From UBA6059 sp040219045 (GTDB taxonomy: Bacteria; Bacteroidota; Bacteroidia; Cytophagales; Cyclobacteriaceae), in NCBI GenBank assembly GCA_965229505.1, contig OZ245881.1:4402001-4466000 (forward strand): DNA of 64,000 nt. Direction: 5' to 3'. The stretch's first letter is position 1; each line of letters opens with the position of its first letter. The position numbers and the translations under genes are program-made. Positions 1 through 8,340 of the stretch are shown here, piece by piece. The notes beneath the pieces are model-generated. The model saw only the letters and a list, made by a program, of their open reading frames with translations, was not told where the DNA came from and ran no database searches.

Positions 1-1
1 G

Positions 2-1735
2 GAGGTAGCCTTCTATCAGAAGTCTGGAACAAGCTGGGCAAAATCGGATTTAGACTTTGGCGATAGCATGGATGAGCATGTAGCCATCATGGCCGTCAGT
101 GAGCAAGGGACTAAGCTGGTCTACAATCACTCTACGGCATCCAGCCTACCGGAATACTATGTCGCTGATCTGACGATGGGTAAGCGTGGAACAACCATTG
201 GCGGTAGCGAAGAACTAACCTCTCTCAATGATAAGCTGAAGAAAAAACCTATTGCCAAGTCCGAAATCATCTACTGGACAGGTGCCAATGATGAGGAAGT
301 CAATGGCATCCTCTATTACCCAAAAAACTATGAAGATGGAAAACAGTATCCATTGATCCTGTCGATTCACGGTGGCCCTACAGGAGTTGACCGGGACGCA
401 TGGTCAGAGCGCTGGTCTACCTATCCTCAGATTTACACTGATAAAGGGGCGTTTGTACTCAAGCCCAACTATCACGGCTCGGGTAGTCACAGCCTCGAGT
501 TTATCGAGTCGATCAAGGGAGGCAACTACTACCACCTGGAGCAAATTGATATTTACAACGGCATTCAGCACCTCAATGGTAAGGGGATGATCGATATGGA
601 TAAGCTGGGTACGATGGGCTGGTCCAATGGTGCGATCCTGACCACATGGATGACACTGAAATATCCTGATATGTTTAAAGTAGCCGCTCCGGGAGCAGGA
701 GATATCAACTGGACTTCTGACTATGGCACCTGCCAATTTGGAGTGACATTCGATCAGAGTTATTTTGGAGGAGCGCCCTGGGATGACACCAATGGGAAGC
801 ATTATAACGAGTGGTACATCGACAATTCTCCAATTTTTGAGATAGAAAAGATCAAGACACCTACTATCATTTTTCACGGTAGTGAAGACAGGGCAGTGCC
901 GAGAGATCAAGGCTGGGAGTACTACCGTGGCTTGCAGCAAGTAGGGCAGGCACCTGTCAAGTTTCTATGGTTTCCAGGACAGCCTCATGGCTTGCAGAAG
1001 ATCACGCATCAGCTGCGCAAGATGAAAGAAGAGATCAAATGGATTGACAAGCACCTCTTCCAGAAGGAAGATGAGCGCAATGAAGCACTGAAGGAGGAAA
1101 GTCCACTGGCAACCCAAATATTGCTTTCCAAAAGCAGAAGTGATAAGGGTTATTACGGTACTATGACCGGTGGGAGCCTTGTGCCTGATATGGTGGAGCT
1201 GGGTGATGACACTATTGCAGTGGGAAGATTTGAAGTAACTGTGGCTCAGTATAATGCCTACAATGAGGCTGACTTTGATGCTATTGATGCCAACAGGCCT
1301 ATGTTGGGCTTATCTAAGGCTGATATAGAGGGTTACCTGTCTTGGCTATCGCAAAAGACTGGAGCCACCTACCGATTGCCGAATGCAAAGGAGGCGGACA
1401 AACTTCATGACCTGAGTAGAAAAGAAGCCAAGCATCAGAATAATCTTAACTTCTGGGCAGGGTATGAACTGACAGCTACGGATGTCGAGGCGTTACAGGC
1501 TGAGCTGAGTAAAATAGAAGGCTCCTTGGTCAAATCCGTCGGGAGTCATGCCGCAGTAAAGGTCAAGGATAAGGTTATGCTTTTTGACCTGGGCGGTAAT
1601 GCGGCGGAGTATTACCTGGAAAATGGACAACTCAATACTTACGACTATAGCGCATATGATTTTGTCGATCCATTTTCTGAGACGAGTTCAGCTGTTCCAG
1701 CAAATACAGGATTTAGGGTAGTACGAGAAAAATAG
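2..1735 (+). CDS. S9 prolyl-oligopeptidase catalytic domain fused to an FGE/SUMF1-like tail (5' end outside window)
   Basis: The frame is open to the left edge, so the N-terminus (expected beta-propeller) is missing; the Met at 68 is internal. Numbering from that Met, residues ~60-340 are a prolyl-oligopeptidase alpha/beta hydrolase with HGGP oxyanion region, nucleophile Ser186 in GWSNG, acid Asp in HGSEDRAVP and His in GQPHGL. It should cleave peptides, probably exported, but the signal region is not visible. Residues ~385-555 look like a degenerate formylglycine-generating-enzyme/SUMF1 fold: GRFEVTVAQYNAY, YRLPNAKEAD, GGNAAEYY and the terminal TGFRVVR. This fold also serves as a non-catalytic binding module. 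The fusion is unusual for S9 enzymes. The peptidase call is firm, the tail call good, its role unknown. Confidence 0.88.
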   Translation, partial: EVAFYQKSGTSWAKSDLDFGDSMDEHVAIMAVSEQGTKLVYNHSTASSLPEYYVADLTMGKRGTTIGGSEELTSLNDKLKKKPIAKSEIIYWTGANDEEVNGILYYPKNYEDGKQYPLILSIHGGPTGVDRDAWSERWSTYPQIYTDKGAFVLKPNYHGSGSHSLEFIESIKGGNYYHLEQIDIYNGIQHLNGKGMIDMDKLGTMGWSNGAILTTWMTLKYPDMFKVAAPGAGDINWTSDYGTCQFGVTFDQSYFGGAPWDDTNGKHYNEWYIDNSPIFEIEKIKTPTIIFHGSEDRAVPRDQGWEYYRGLQQVGQAPVKFLWFPGQPHGLQKITHQLRKMKEEIKWIDKHLFQKEDERNEALKEESPLATQILLSKSRSDKGYYGTMTGGSLVPDMVELGDDTIAVGRFEVTVAQYNAYNEADFDAIDANRPMLGLSKADIEGYLSWLSQKTGATYRLPNAKEADKLHDLSRKEAKHQNNLNFWAGYELTATDVEALQAELSKIEGSLVKSVGSHAAVKVKDKVMLFDLGGNAAEYYLENGQLNTYDYSAYDFVDPFSETSSAVPANTGFRVVREK

Positions 1736-1757
1736 GATATTGAGATAGAAGAGGGGG

Positions 1758-1940
1758 CTAGTAAAGCTGAATCTCAGCGAAGATCAGCTCAAGCTCCTGA
1801 CGAGTCTTTTTGATCTTAGCAGCGAGTTGGGTGAGCATGCTCTCTTTTTCTCCTTCTTTGTATTGAAAATCCTCTTCCATTAGAAAGGGGTATCTCCATT
1901 TTAGCATTACTTTTTGCTCTCGCCAGCTTCTTACAACCAT
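1758..1940 (-). CDS. CsbD-like small stress protein
   Basis: A 60-residue basic/acidic protein with the CsbD-type pattern: SWREQKVMLKWRYP, then EEDFQYKEGE, then a helix ending KTRQELELIF. CsbD-family proteins of this length are general-stress proteins of unknown biochemistry. It lies 34 bases downstream of the ECF sigma gene on the same strand and may share its transcript. The frame is open upstream into the end of the sigma gene, so the ATG at 1940 is only the first conventional start. The middle differs from the usual L(T/S)DDDL pattern, so membership is probable rather than certain. Confidence 0.55.
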   Translation of the reverse strand: MVVRSWREQKVMLKWRYPFLMEEDFQYKEGEKESMLTQLAAKIKKTRQELELIFAEIQLY

Positions 1941-1974
1941 ATGCTTGTAAGATACGCTATTCCACTGATAAAGT

Positions 1975-2553
1975 TTAGGCGGCTACACTAGCAAGTGTAT
2001 AAGCCTCACAAGCTTTCTCTTTGGCCCTTAGCAATCTCATCTTCACAGCACTGGCAGATAGATTGAAAAGTGACTGCAAATCCCGGATGGATTTATTCGC
2101 TTCGTACTTCATCAGCAGTAGCTGACGATCCTGGGTAGCTAATGAAGATAGCGCTCGATCAGCTTTTTTATGCTTACGTTCTTTAAGTAGTGCATTCTCC
2201 AGCTCATCAATCGAATTGTCAAGAATATCGGATAGTTGCTCTATCGAATGAAAGCTGTAGCCTTTCGACTTCCTAACCAGGTCAGTACAATAGTTAAATG
2301 TGATCGTGTAGAGCCACGTGGAGAATTTTGACTCACCTTTGAATGACGCTATTTTATCAAAGCTTTTGAGCATGATGTCTTGCGCTGCATCGGATGCGTC
2401 ATTCTTATCCCGAAAGAAAGACAGGCACTTACAAAAGACCAAGTGATAGTAGCGACAATACAATACGGACATAGCCTCATTATCACCTTGCTTAAGGCGG
2501 GAAACAAGTAATTCGTCCGAGAGATTAATACTATCCAAGAGTGCTTTGTTCAT
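1975..2553 (-). CDS. ECF-type RNA polymerase sigma factor
   Basis: A 192-residue sigma-70 family protein. Residues ~25-95 carry region 2, with the DAAQDIMLKSF and FSTWLYTITFNYC stretches used for core binding and -10 melting. Residues ~130-185 carry region 4 with the helix-turn-helix (NKSIRDLQSLFNLSASAVKMR). No anti-sigma gene lies next to it; the only close partner is the downstream CsbD-like gene, which suggests but does not prove a stress regulon. The ATG at 2553 gives a normal N-terminus. A stem-loop upstream (2613-2640) separates it from the two-component genes. Confidence 0.9.
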   Translation of the reverse strand: MNKALLDSINLSDELLVSRLKQGDNEAMSVLYCRYYHLVFCKCLSFFRDKNDASDAAQDIMLKSFDKIASFKGESKFSTWLYTITFNYCTDLVRKSKGYSFHSIEQLSDILDNSIDELENALLKERKHKKADRALSSLATQDRQLLLMKYEANKSIRDLQSLFNLSASAVKMRLLRAKEKACEAYTLASVAA

Positions 2554-2612
2554 CTTCTTTATTTAATTGACGGTACGAAATTGCTAAAGAAGAGCCCCCC
2601 ATATTAGAGCTA

Positions 2613-2640
2613 AAAAGCGGATTTTAGAAAAGACGCTTTT
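2613..2640 (-). terminator. Weak stem-loop terminator after the two-component genes
   Basis: AAAAGCG (2613-2619) pairs with CGCTTTT (2634-2640) around a 14-base loop. Read on the minus strand the stem is followed by a short T run (complement of 2612-2616). It lies between the stop of the response regulator (2707) and the start of the sigma gene (2553). The stem is short and A/T-rich, so termination may be partial. Confidence 0.4.
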
Positions 2641-2706
2641 ACACCTAGGGTCTACGAGAATTGCGTAGATGATTGATAAAATAATAAAGATTATGGAAGA
2701 CCAGAC

Positions 2707-3354
2707 TTAGTCTAGAAGGCCTTTCTGAATGGCATATTTGACAAGCCCGGCGGTATTCTTTGCGCCAAGTTTATCGAGGATGTTTCGGCGATGAGTATCG
2801 ACCGTTCTTACGCTTATAAATAGCTTTTCGGCTATTTCCGGATTGGAATACTCTTCAGCAATTAATCGCAGAATTTCGATTTCCCGGTCGGTCAAAAGGG
2901 CATCCTCTGCACTTCTACGGATGGGTGCCGGCTTGGTGATGTGCTCCAACAACTTAGAAGATACCTGACTACTGAAGTAGGTATTGCCATTGGCCACAGT
3001 GTGAATGGCATTGATCATCTCTTCCTTACCGGCATTTTTGAGAATGTAGCCAGTGGCTCCAGCTTCCAGCATTTTGACAATATAGTTTTTGTCACCGTGC
3101 ATGGATAGCGCCAGCACATAGATATCCGGATAGCTAAACTTCACTTCCTGGGTCATTTCTATGCCGTTTGTTTCTCCCATATCAATGTCCATGAGTACCA
3201 CATCAATATGATTTGAGCTAAGCGCAAGCCTGATTTCTGCTCCACTACCTGCAGTGTCTATGACCTTCATGCCCTGTTCTTTGCTAAGCAGTTCAGTTAG
3301 ACCTTCCCTGAACATCTTGTGATCATCGGCAATAAGAATGTTGATCGCTTTCAT
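2707..3354 (-). CDS. NarL/FixJ-family response regulator
   Basis: A 215-residue two-domain regulator. The receiver domain (1-125) has the acidic pair in IADDH, the phosphoacceptor Asp56 in LMDIDMG, and the conserved Ser and Lys positions (ALSMHG, ILKNAGKEE). A LuxR-type helix-turn-helix (~150-212) has LTDREIEILRLIAEEYSNPE and the recognition region VRTVDTHRRNILDKL. It should bind DNA after phosphorylation by the PAS histidine kinase encoded 7 bases upstream on the same strand. Nothing in the sequence identifies the regulon. Confidence 0.93.
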   Translation of the reverse strand: MKAINILIADDHKMFREGLTELLSKEQGMKVIDTAGSGAEIRLALSSNHIDVVLMDIDMGETNGIEMTQEVKFSYPDIYVLALSMHGDKNYIVKMLEAGATGYILKNAGKEEMINAIHTVANGNTYFSSQVSSKLLEHITKPAPIRRSAEDALLTDREIEILRLIAEEYSNPEIAEKLFISVRTVDTHRRNILDKLGAKNTAGLVKYAIQKGLLD

Positions 3355-3361
3355 ACTTAAC

Positions 3362-4348
3362 TCAGCTTAAGGGAACGTCTACAATACAAGTCATACCTTG
3401 CATAGGCTGAGAGTCGAAGGTAACCCGACCGGCCAGCGCTTTTGCCCGATTCTCAATATTCATGAGCCCCAGACCTTTACTCGTTGACTTGAGGTCGAAA
3501 CCCTTGCCGTCATCCTCATACATAAGGCGCAGACCGGCATCCCGCCTGATCAGTTGCACAGTTATTTTATTAGCATGGCCATATTTCAGGGTATTGTTGA
3601 TCAGTTCCTGGGTGATGCGGTAAAGTCCGAGCTCATTTACTTTGTTGAGCCTTTCCTCTAGACCGGTAGGGATGAATTCTACCCGCAGACCTGCTTCGTC
3701 TATCTTGTCACAGAGTGAATCTATGGCTTCCACCAGGCCAAAGTCGGACAACACTTTTGGCATCAGGTTGTGTGAGATGGTTCGCAAGTCGTCGGCTGCC
3801 TCGTCGATCATTTGATACGAGCGCTGAAACTTCTGATCGAGGTGGGTATCCTTATTTTCAATTTCACTCTGGATATTGGCCAGGTTCATTTTGAGTGTCG
3901 AAAGCGTTGGGCCTATGCCGTCATGGATCTCCCTGGCAAGTCTTTTGCGCTCCTGCTCTTGTCCTTCGAGTAAAGAGCTCAGAGCAGCAAATTTTGATTC
4001 TTTGGTAGCGGTAATATCCTGTATGCTAATGACCATTCCTGTTTTTATTTTGCGCCCTCTAAACATGAGGTAGATGGTGTTATCGATGTTCCCCTCAATA
4101 TTGAACTCTTTCCATCCGGTGGTCAGGTATTTCTGAATTCTCAGGCTAAGCTCATGGAACGGTCTAATTATTTCCGGTAGGTGGGTGCCGATGATGGCTG
4201 TCGATCCCAGGTCTGTATCAAAGTACCCAAGGGCGCGCTTGTTGGCAAAGGTGATGCTTCCCTCAAAATCAATGACCAATATGCCGAAAGGAAGCGCCCG
4301 GGTCAGCGTTGTTATGAAATCATCGCCTTGGTCTATTTCATTTTTCAC
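3362..4348 (-). CDS. PAS-domain sensor histidine kinase (HisKA_3/HATPase)
   Basis: A 328-residue soluble kinase of the NarX/DesK type. A PAS domain spans ~10-115 (ALPFGILVIDFEG to VISIQDIT). The HisKA_3 dimerisation helix contains phosphoacceptor His142 in LAREIHDGIGPTLS. The ATPase domain has the N box (QELINNTLKYGHA), DDGKGFD and GLGLMNIENRA. No membrane segment is present, so it senses a cytoplasmic signal or is recruited by another protein. It is transcribed ahead of the response regulator. Its promoter must lie in 4349-4454, shared divergently with the CNNM-type gene. Confidence 0.93.
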   Translation of the reverse strand: MKNEIDQGDDFITTLTRALPFGILVIDFEGSITFANKRALGYFDTDLGSTAIIGTHLPEIIRPFHELSLRIQKYLTTGWKEFNIEGNIDNTIYLMFRGRKIKTGMVISIQDITATKESKFAALSSLLEGQEQERKRLAREIHDGIGPTLSTLKMNLANIQSEIENKDTHLDQKFQRSYQMIDEAADDLRTISHNLMPKVLSDFGLVEAIDSLCDKIDEAGLRVEFIPTGLEERLNKVNELGLYRITQELINNTLKYGHANKITVQLIRRDAGLRLMYEDDGKGFDLKSTSKGLGLMNIENRAKALAGRVTFDSQPMQGMTCIVDVPLS

Positions 4349-4454
4349 TTGCGTTCGTTTATCCCCACTTTTCAGATTATGTGACCTAAAGGTAGATTGT
4401 CGTCATAAGAACGCAATAAGAAACCTAACCAATATCTAAAAACCGTAACCCGAC

Positions 4455-5777
4455 ATGAACGGATACCTTGCTGATACCTTTTATTTAGGCTTGACGGGCT
4501 TATTAATACTACTCAACGGATTTTTTGTGGCCGCTGAGTTTGCCCTGGTCAAGGTGAATAAGAGCAAAATAAAGTCGATGCAGAAGGATAACAATCCGTT
4601 CGCCTCCGTAGCACTCTGGCTTTACAAAAGACAAAACATGGCCTTATCTGCTTGTCAGATGGGCATTACGATGGCATCCCTTGCACTGGGATGGATCGGA
4701 GAACCGGCGTTGGCCCACCTAATACGACCTGTCCTTGAGTCCATGGGTATGACTTCAGAGCCAGCCATTCATGGAGTAGGTTTTGCGATCGCCTTCTCAT
4801 TGATCACTGCGCTCCATATTGTCGTGGGTGAGCAGTTCCCCAAGATTTACGCTATCCGGCAGCCTGTACTCGTCGTGGGATGGTCGGCACTACCGCTAAA
4901 AGCATTTTATGTGTTGTTCTATCCTTTTATGTGGCTGCTCGACAGAGTGACTTCTAGCATGCTGCGGATGGTGGGTATCGAAACCTCAGGCGAACATGAG
5001 TCGGTGCTGTCAGAAGAAGAAATTCGCGCGTCGCTGAGCATAGCCTACAGTCATGGTGACCTTACCAAAAATGAGCATCAACTCCTGGATGCGGCATTTC
5101 GCTTTGATGATCAGGTTGCAAGGCAAATCATGCTTCCAAGATCAGAAGTAGACCTATTTGACTTGAACCGAAGCAACGAGGAAAATCTGGAGGTAGCCCG
5201 AAAGACTAAGCATACCCGATTTCCACTTTGCCAGGGTTCCTTGGACGACATCAAAGGAGTAGTGCACGTCAAGGACCTGGTGGGTATTTACCCTCTGGAG
5301 TCAGTCGACTTAAAGAAAATTTCACGAGCACCGCTTTTCGTACCAGAAGCGCTACCGGTGAGTGCTTTGCTACAGGAATTCAGAAAATCCAAGCAGCACC
5401 TAGCCTTTGTAGAGGATGAGTATGGCACGACCATCGGTGTTGTTACTCTCGAAAATGTGTTTGAGCAATTGGTGGGCAAGGTGCAGGATGAGTTTGATCT
5501 GGAGAAGCCTGAGATCATCAAAGAGGCCACAGGCAAATACCTTGTCGATGGTGATCTGGCTATTAGTTATATCAATGAATACCTCAATATCGAACTGGTC
5601 TCTGAAGAAGCAGAGACACTTTCAGGCCTGCTGGTAGAAGCCAAGGGCCTCAATCTTAAGGTAGATCAAAAAATAAACCTCACTGACGGAATAGTAGCAC
5701 AGGTGCTCAATCTGAAAAAGAGGCGAGCACTGAAGGTAAGACTCTTATTACCCAAAGAACAACTAGACGAAGAATAA
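4455..5777 (+). CDS. CNNM/CorC-family membrane protein (DUF21, CBS pair, CorC_HlyC domain)
   Basis: A 440-residue protein with an N-terminal DUF21 membrane domain (~5-185, four hydrophobic segments and the HIVVGEQFPK helix), two CBS motifs (~220-345) and a C-terminal CorC_HlyC domain (~355-435). Proteins with this order are often annotated hemolysin or TlyC, but characterised relatives work in magnesium and cobalt efflux. The setting supports ion homeostasis: UspA starts one base after its stop, and MscS and two MgtE-family genes follow on the same strand. CBS domains suggest control by nucleotide or Mg-ATP. Confidence 0.9.
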   Translation: MNGYLADTFYLGLTGLLILLNGFFVAAEFALVKVNKSKIKSMQKDNNPFASVALWLYKRQNMALSACQMGITMASLALGWIGEPALAHLIRPVLESMGMTSEPAIHGVGFAIAFSLITALHIVVGEQFPKIYAIRQPVLVVGWSALPLKAFYVLFYPFMWLLDRVTSSMLRMVGIETSGEHESVLSEEEIRASLSIAYSHGDLTKNEHQLLDAAFRFDDQVARQIMLPRSEVDLFDLNRSNEENLEVARKTKHTRFPLCQGSLDDIKGVVHVKDLVGIYPLESVDLKKISRAPLFVPEALPVSALLQEFRKSKQHLAFVEDEYGTTIGVVTLENVFEQLVGKVQDEFDLEKPEIIKEATGKYLVDGDLAISYINEYLNIELVSEEAETLSGLLVEAKGLNLKVDQKINLTDGIVAQVLNLKKRRALKVRLLLPKEQLDEE

Positions 5778-5778
5778 A

Positions 5779-6639
5779 ATGGATCAATTCAAAAAGATAT
5801 TGGTGCCTTTTGATGACAATGTTCGCTCCATTAAGGCATTGGAGTATGCTGCCATGTTTGCTTCGGGTATAGGTGCAAAAATCACGGCTTTGCACGTAGC
5901 TGACCCTAAGGACTATCGCTCTAAGCAAGAGTTTCAGGCCTCACTCAAAGAACTGATTAGCAATCAGCTACAGCCGCTCCTCAATCGCATACAAAAGCGA
6001 TACACAGAAGTGGTCAAAATCGACTTACAGGTGCGCGGAATGAACAAATCACTCCACGAGCATATTGTGGACTTTGCGGTAGAGAATGAAATTGACTTTC
6101 TGATTTTGAGGAGTCACGGAGAATCAGATGAAGCGGAGTGGGAATCCATTTTGAAAAACACCACCGCTTATCAAGTGGTACTCAATGCCCCTTGTCCTGT
6201 TTTTACATTTACCCAAGTGCCTGAGCAGCCGCAAATGAGAAATATACTCATACCCATAGATCTCAGTGAAGGTAGCCTCTACAAGATTCCGCTTGCCGTA
6301 GCTATCGCCAAACAGTTTGGCGCCACTGTGCACGTAGTATCAGCATCTGAACATCAAGATGATGCTGAGGATCTCAAGGAGATGATGGATAAGCTGTGTC
6401 TCGACCTTGAGAAGCAGGGTGTGAAACTGGTCAAGGGTTGTGTAATTTCCACCACATTGCCAGAGGCGGTTCTGGAGTATTCAAAGCAGCATATGATTGA
6501 CCTGGTCTTGATTATGAGTCGACCAGGCTTTCGATGGTCGGACCTCTGGGTATCACCTAAAGCCAAGAGGATTATCAACCTGTCCAAAGTACCGGTATTG
6601 AGCATAAGGTCAAACCAGCCACTCGAAGTAGGATTGTAA
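5779..6639 (+). CDS. Tandem UspA universal stress protein
   Basis: A 286-residue protein made of two Usp folds, ~1-148 and ~154-286. Each begins with a beta strand typical of the family (KILVPFDDN; NILIPIDLS) and ends in a hydrophobic strand (CPVFTF; VPVLSI). The ATP-binding G-x2-G-x9-G(S/T) motif is not intact in either half, so nucleotide binding is doubtful. The start follows the CNNM-type stop by one base, so the two are almost certainly co-transcribed. The role is probably stress signalling tied to the ion-transport neighbours; this is inferred from context only. Confidence 0.9.
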   Translation: MDQFKKILVPFDDNVRSIKALEYAAMFASGIGAKITALHVADPKDYRSKQEFQASLKELISNQLQPLLNRIQKRYTEVVKIDLQVRGMNKSLHEHIVDFAVENEIDFLILRSHGESDEAEWESILKNTTAYQVVLNAPCPVFTFTQVPEQPQMRNILIPIDLSEGSLYKIPLAVAIAKQFGATVHVVSASEHQDDAEDLKEMMDKLCLDLEKQGVKLVKGCVISTTLPEAVLEYSKQHMIDLVLIMSRPGFRWSDLWVSPKAKRIINLSKVPVLSIRSNQPLEVGL

Positions 6640-6714
6640 TGAATTACATATGGATATGGACCAGGCTGACTATATTTTGTAAATAGTAGTTTATCGACCA
6701 AACTAAAAGGAAAT

Positions 6715-7524
6715 ATGAAGAATGAATTAAGCGAAATGTACGAGAATATGCTGGTAGGGCTTGTCGAGTTTCTTCCAAAAATGCTTCTCGCGTTTATTAT
6801 AGCCATCATTGGGTTCATCATAGCCAAGGTGGTTCAGAAACTTGTCAAGAAGCTGATTCTTTATCTTAATGAAGTACTCAATAGTAAGCTTGAGAATTCA
6901 CTGCTTAACGTAGACCTCCAAGGCTCTGCCAGATTTATCAGCAAGACCTTCTTTTGGATTATTCTGGTCATTACTGCCATGAGCTGCGTGCAGGTGCTGC
7001 AGCTTGATTTTCTTTCGATGTGGTTTGGTACGTTAGTGAATTACCTTCCTAATGTAGCAGCTGCTGTCGTTATCCTGTTTGTGGGTGTGATTGTCGGCCG
7101 ACTTGCCGGAGACCTGATTAGCTCTGCTGCGTCTCGTACCGGCCTTGCTAATGGCAAGTATATAGGTAGACTGGTCAGGTACCTGATCGTTTTTATTGCG
7201 GTAGTTATAGATATTAATCAGCTAGGACTTGATGTCACATTTCTCACTACTCTAATCACGATTATGGTTTCGTCCTTATTGTTTGGAGCTGCGTTGGCAT
7301 TTGGCCTTGGCGCACGTACTTCCATTAGCAATATCCTTGGCGCGTACTATGTCAGGAAATCACTGAGCATTGGTGATAAAGTGGAGATTGCGGATAGCAA
7401 GGGAGTTATCGTCAAGATAGATGATCATGCAGTCTCGCTGGAAACTAAGGCCGGTGTAGTTATCATCCCGGCCAAAGACTTCAGCGAAATACGAGTTAAC
7501 CTGATTAAAAAGCAGAAAGCATGA
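6715..7524 (+). CDS. MscS-type small-conductance mechanosensitive channel
   Basis: A 269-residue inner-membrane protein. Two TM_helix-type repeats occur at the N-terminal side (~14-45, FLPKMLLAFIIAIIGF; ~108-140, YLPNVAAAVVILFVG), followed by the pore-lining segment (~165-205) with a Gly/Ala-rich FGAALAFGLGAR stretch. A short MscS beta domain follows (GDKVEIADSKGVIVKI and VVIIPAKDF). It releases solutes on hypo-osmotic shock. The C-terminal alpha/beta cage of E. coli MscS is mostly absent, as in many Bacteroidota homologues. Its last four bases overlap the start of the next gene. Confidence 0.88.
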   Translation: MKNELSEMYENMLVGLVEFLPKMLLAFIIAIIGFIIAKVVQKLVKKLILYLNEVLNSKLENSLLNVDLQGSARFISKTFFWIILVITAMSCVQVLQLDFLSMWFGTLVNYLPNVAAAVVILFVGVIVGRLAGDLISSAASRTGLANGKYIGRLVRYLIVFIAVVIDINQLGLDVTFLTTLITIMVSSLLFGAALAFGLGARTSISNILGAYYVRKSLSIGDKVEIADSKGVIVKIDDHAVSLETKAGVVIIPAKDFSEIRVNLIKKQKA

Positions 7525-8339
7525 CTACCAACCAAAGATTGATAGAAGGAGCCCTTACGAAGTACCCTGATGAAGCGGTTTCCATAATAGATGGTCTGGA
7601 ACCGGAGCAGATTTCCTCCTTGCTGGAGGCACTATCCTGGGGTCATTCCTGTACCATATTGATGTCATTGACGCCTTACAAAGCAGGGAGAGTCATAGTC
7701 AATGTTCTGAGAGACACTGCTCTTATACTATTAGAGCATTTGCCTGTAAAGAATGCCAGCGTTATCCTCCAGCAGCTTGACAAGACGAGTCGGGAGGCAT
7801 TTCTAGAGGAACTACCTAAAGAAGTGGCCAGGCATCTCCGTCAGGTGATGATTTATCCACAGGACACCATTGGGGCTTACCTTGAACCGTGTATGGCGCT
7901 GACTTCAAAAATGTCGGTGGAGGAGGCGATCGAAACGATCAAGAAGGAGAAACCCTCGACAAGTGCGCATGTTTATGTCCTTGGAAAAAAGAATGCACTT
8001 GTGGGTTATATAGAAATGCATCAGCTTTTGTCATCAGATCCAGTTGAACCCATTTCATCTTTGGTACAGGTAAGCAAAGTAAGCCTACTACCCAACTTTC
8101 TGGTAAGTGAAGCGCTCGAAAATTGGGACTATCATTTTTCAACGTTACCGGTGACCGATGCTCAGGGTATGTTCCTTGGTACGGTAGCCCGAAAAGATTT
8201 AATGCCTGGTGAAGCACGACAGCAGTCTGTTGACAAAGATGCTGTACAAGCAGGGAATGCTCTGGGAGATCTGTATCTCATTGGGCTTACCAGTCTATTT
8301 GGCACGTCCTCTCAATCCAACCGAAACCCCAAAAAGTAG
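7521..8339 (+). CDS. MgtE-like cytoplasmic protein without the transport domain
   Basis: A 272-residue soluble protein resembling the cytoplasmic half of MgtE. An MgtE_N-like helical repeat domain (~5-125) has the paired IISSLLEAL / AGRVIVNVL / ASVILQQL helices and IGAYLEPCM in place of SAGYIM. A weak CBS pair follows (~130-235). There is no membrane segment; it ends where MgtE would enter the membrane. It overlaps MscS by 4 bases (ATGA) and stops one base before mgtE. It may be a regulatory paralogue of MgtE, binding Mg2+ or nucleotide and acting on the neighbouring transporter. Function is inferred only. Confidence 0.75.
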   Translation: MTTNQRLIEGALTKYPDEAVSIIDGLEPEQISSLLEALSWGHSCTILMSLTPYKAGRVIVNVLRDTALILLEHLPVKNASVILQQLDKTSREAFLEELPKEVARHLRQVMIYPQDTIGAYLEPCMALTSKMSVEEAIETIKKEKPSTSAHVYVLGKKNALVGYIEMHQLLSSDPVEPISSLVQVSKVSLLPNFLVSEALENWDYHFSTLPVTDAQGMFLGTVARKDLMPGEARQQSVDKDAVQAGNALGDLYLIGLTSLFGTSSQSNRNPKK

Positions 8340-8340
8340 A

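Noticed and set aside
404..940. 178-residue open frame on the minus strand inside the S9 peptidase
   Set aside because: It lies fully under a clearly coding plus-strand domain, has no start context and no domain features; it is a shadow frame.
8209..8340. Upstream extension of MgtE to 8209
   Set aside because: This stretch is the end of the upstream gene in another frame; the true N-domain begins at the ATG at 8341.
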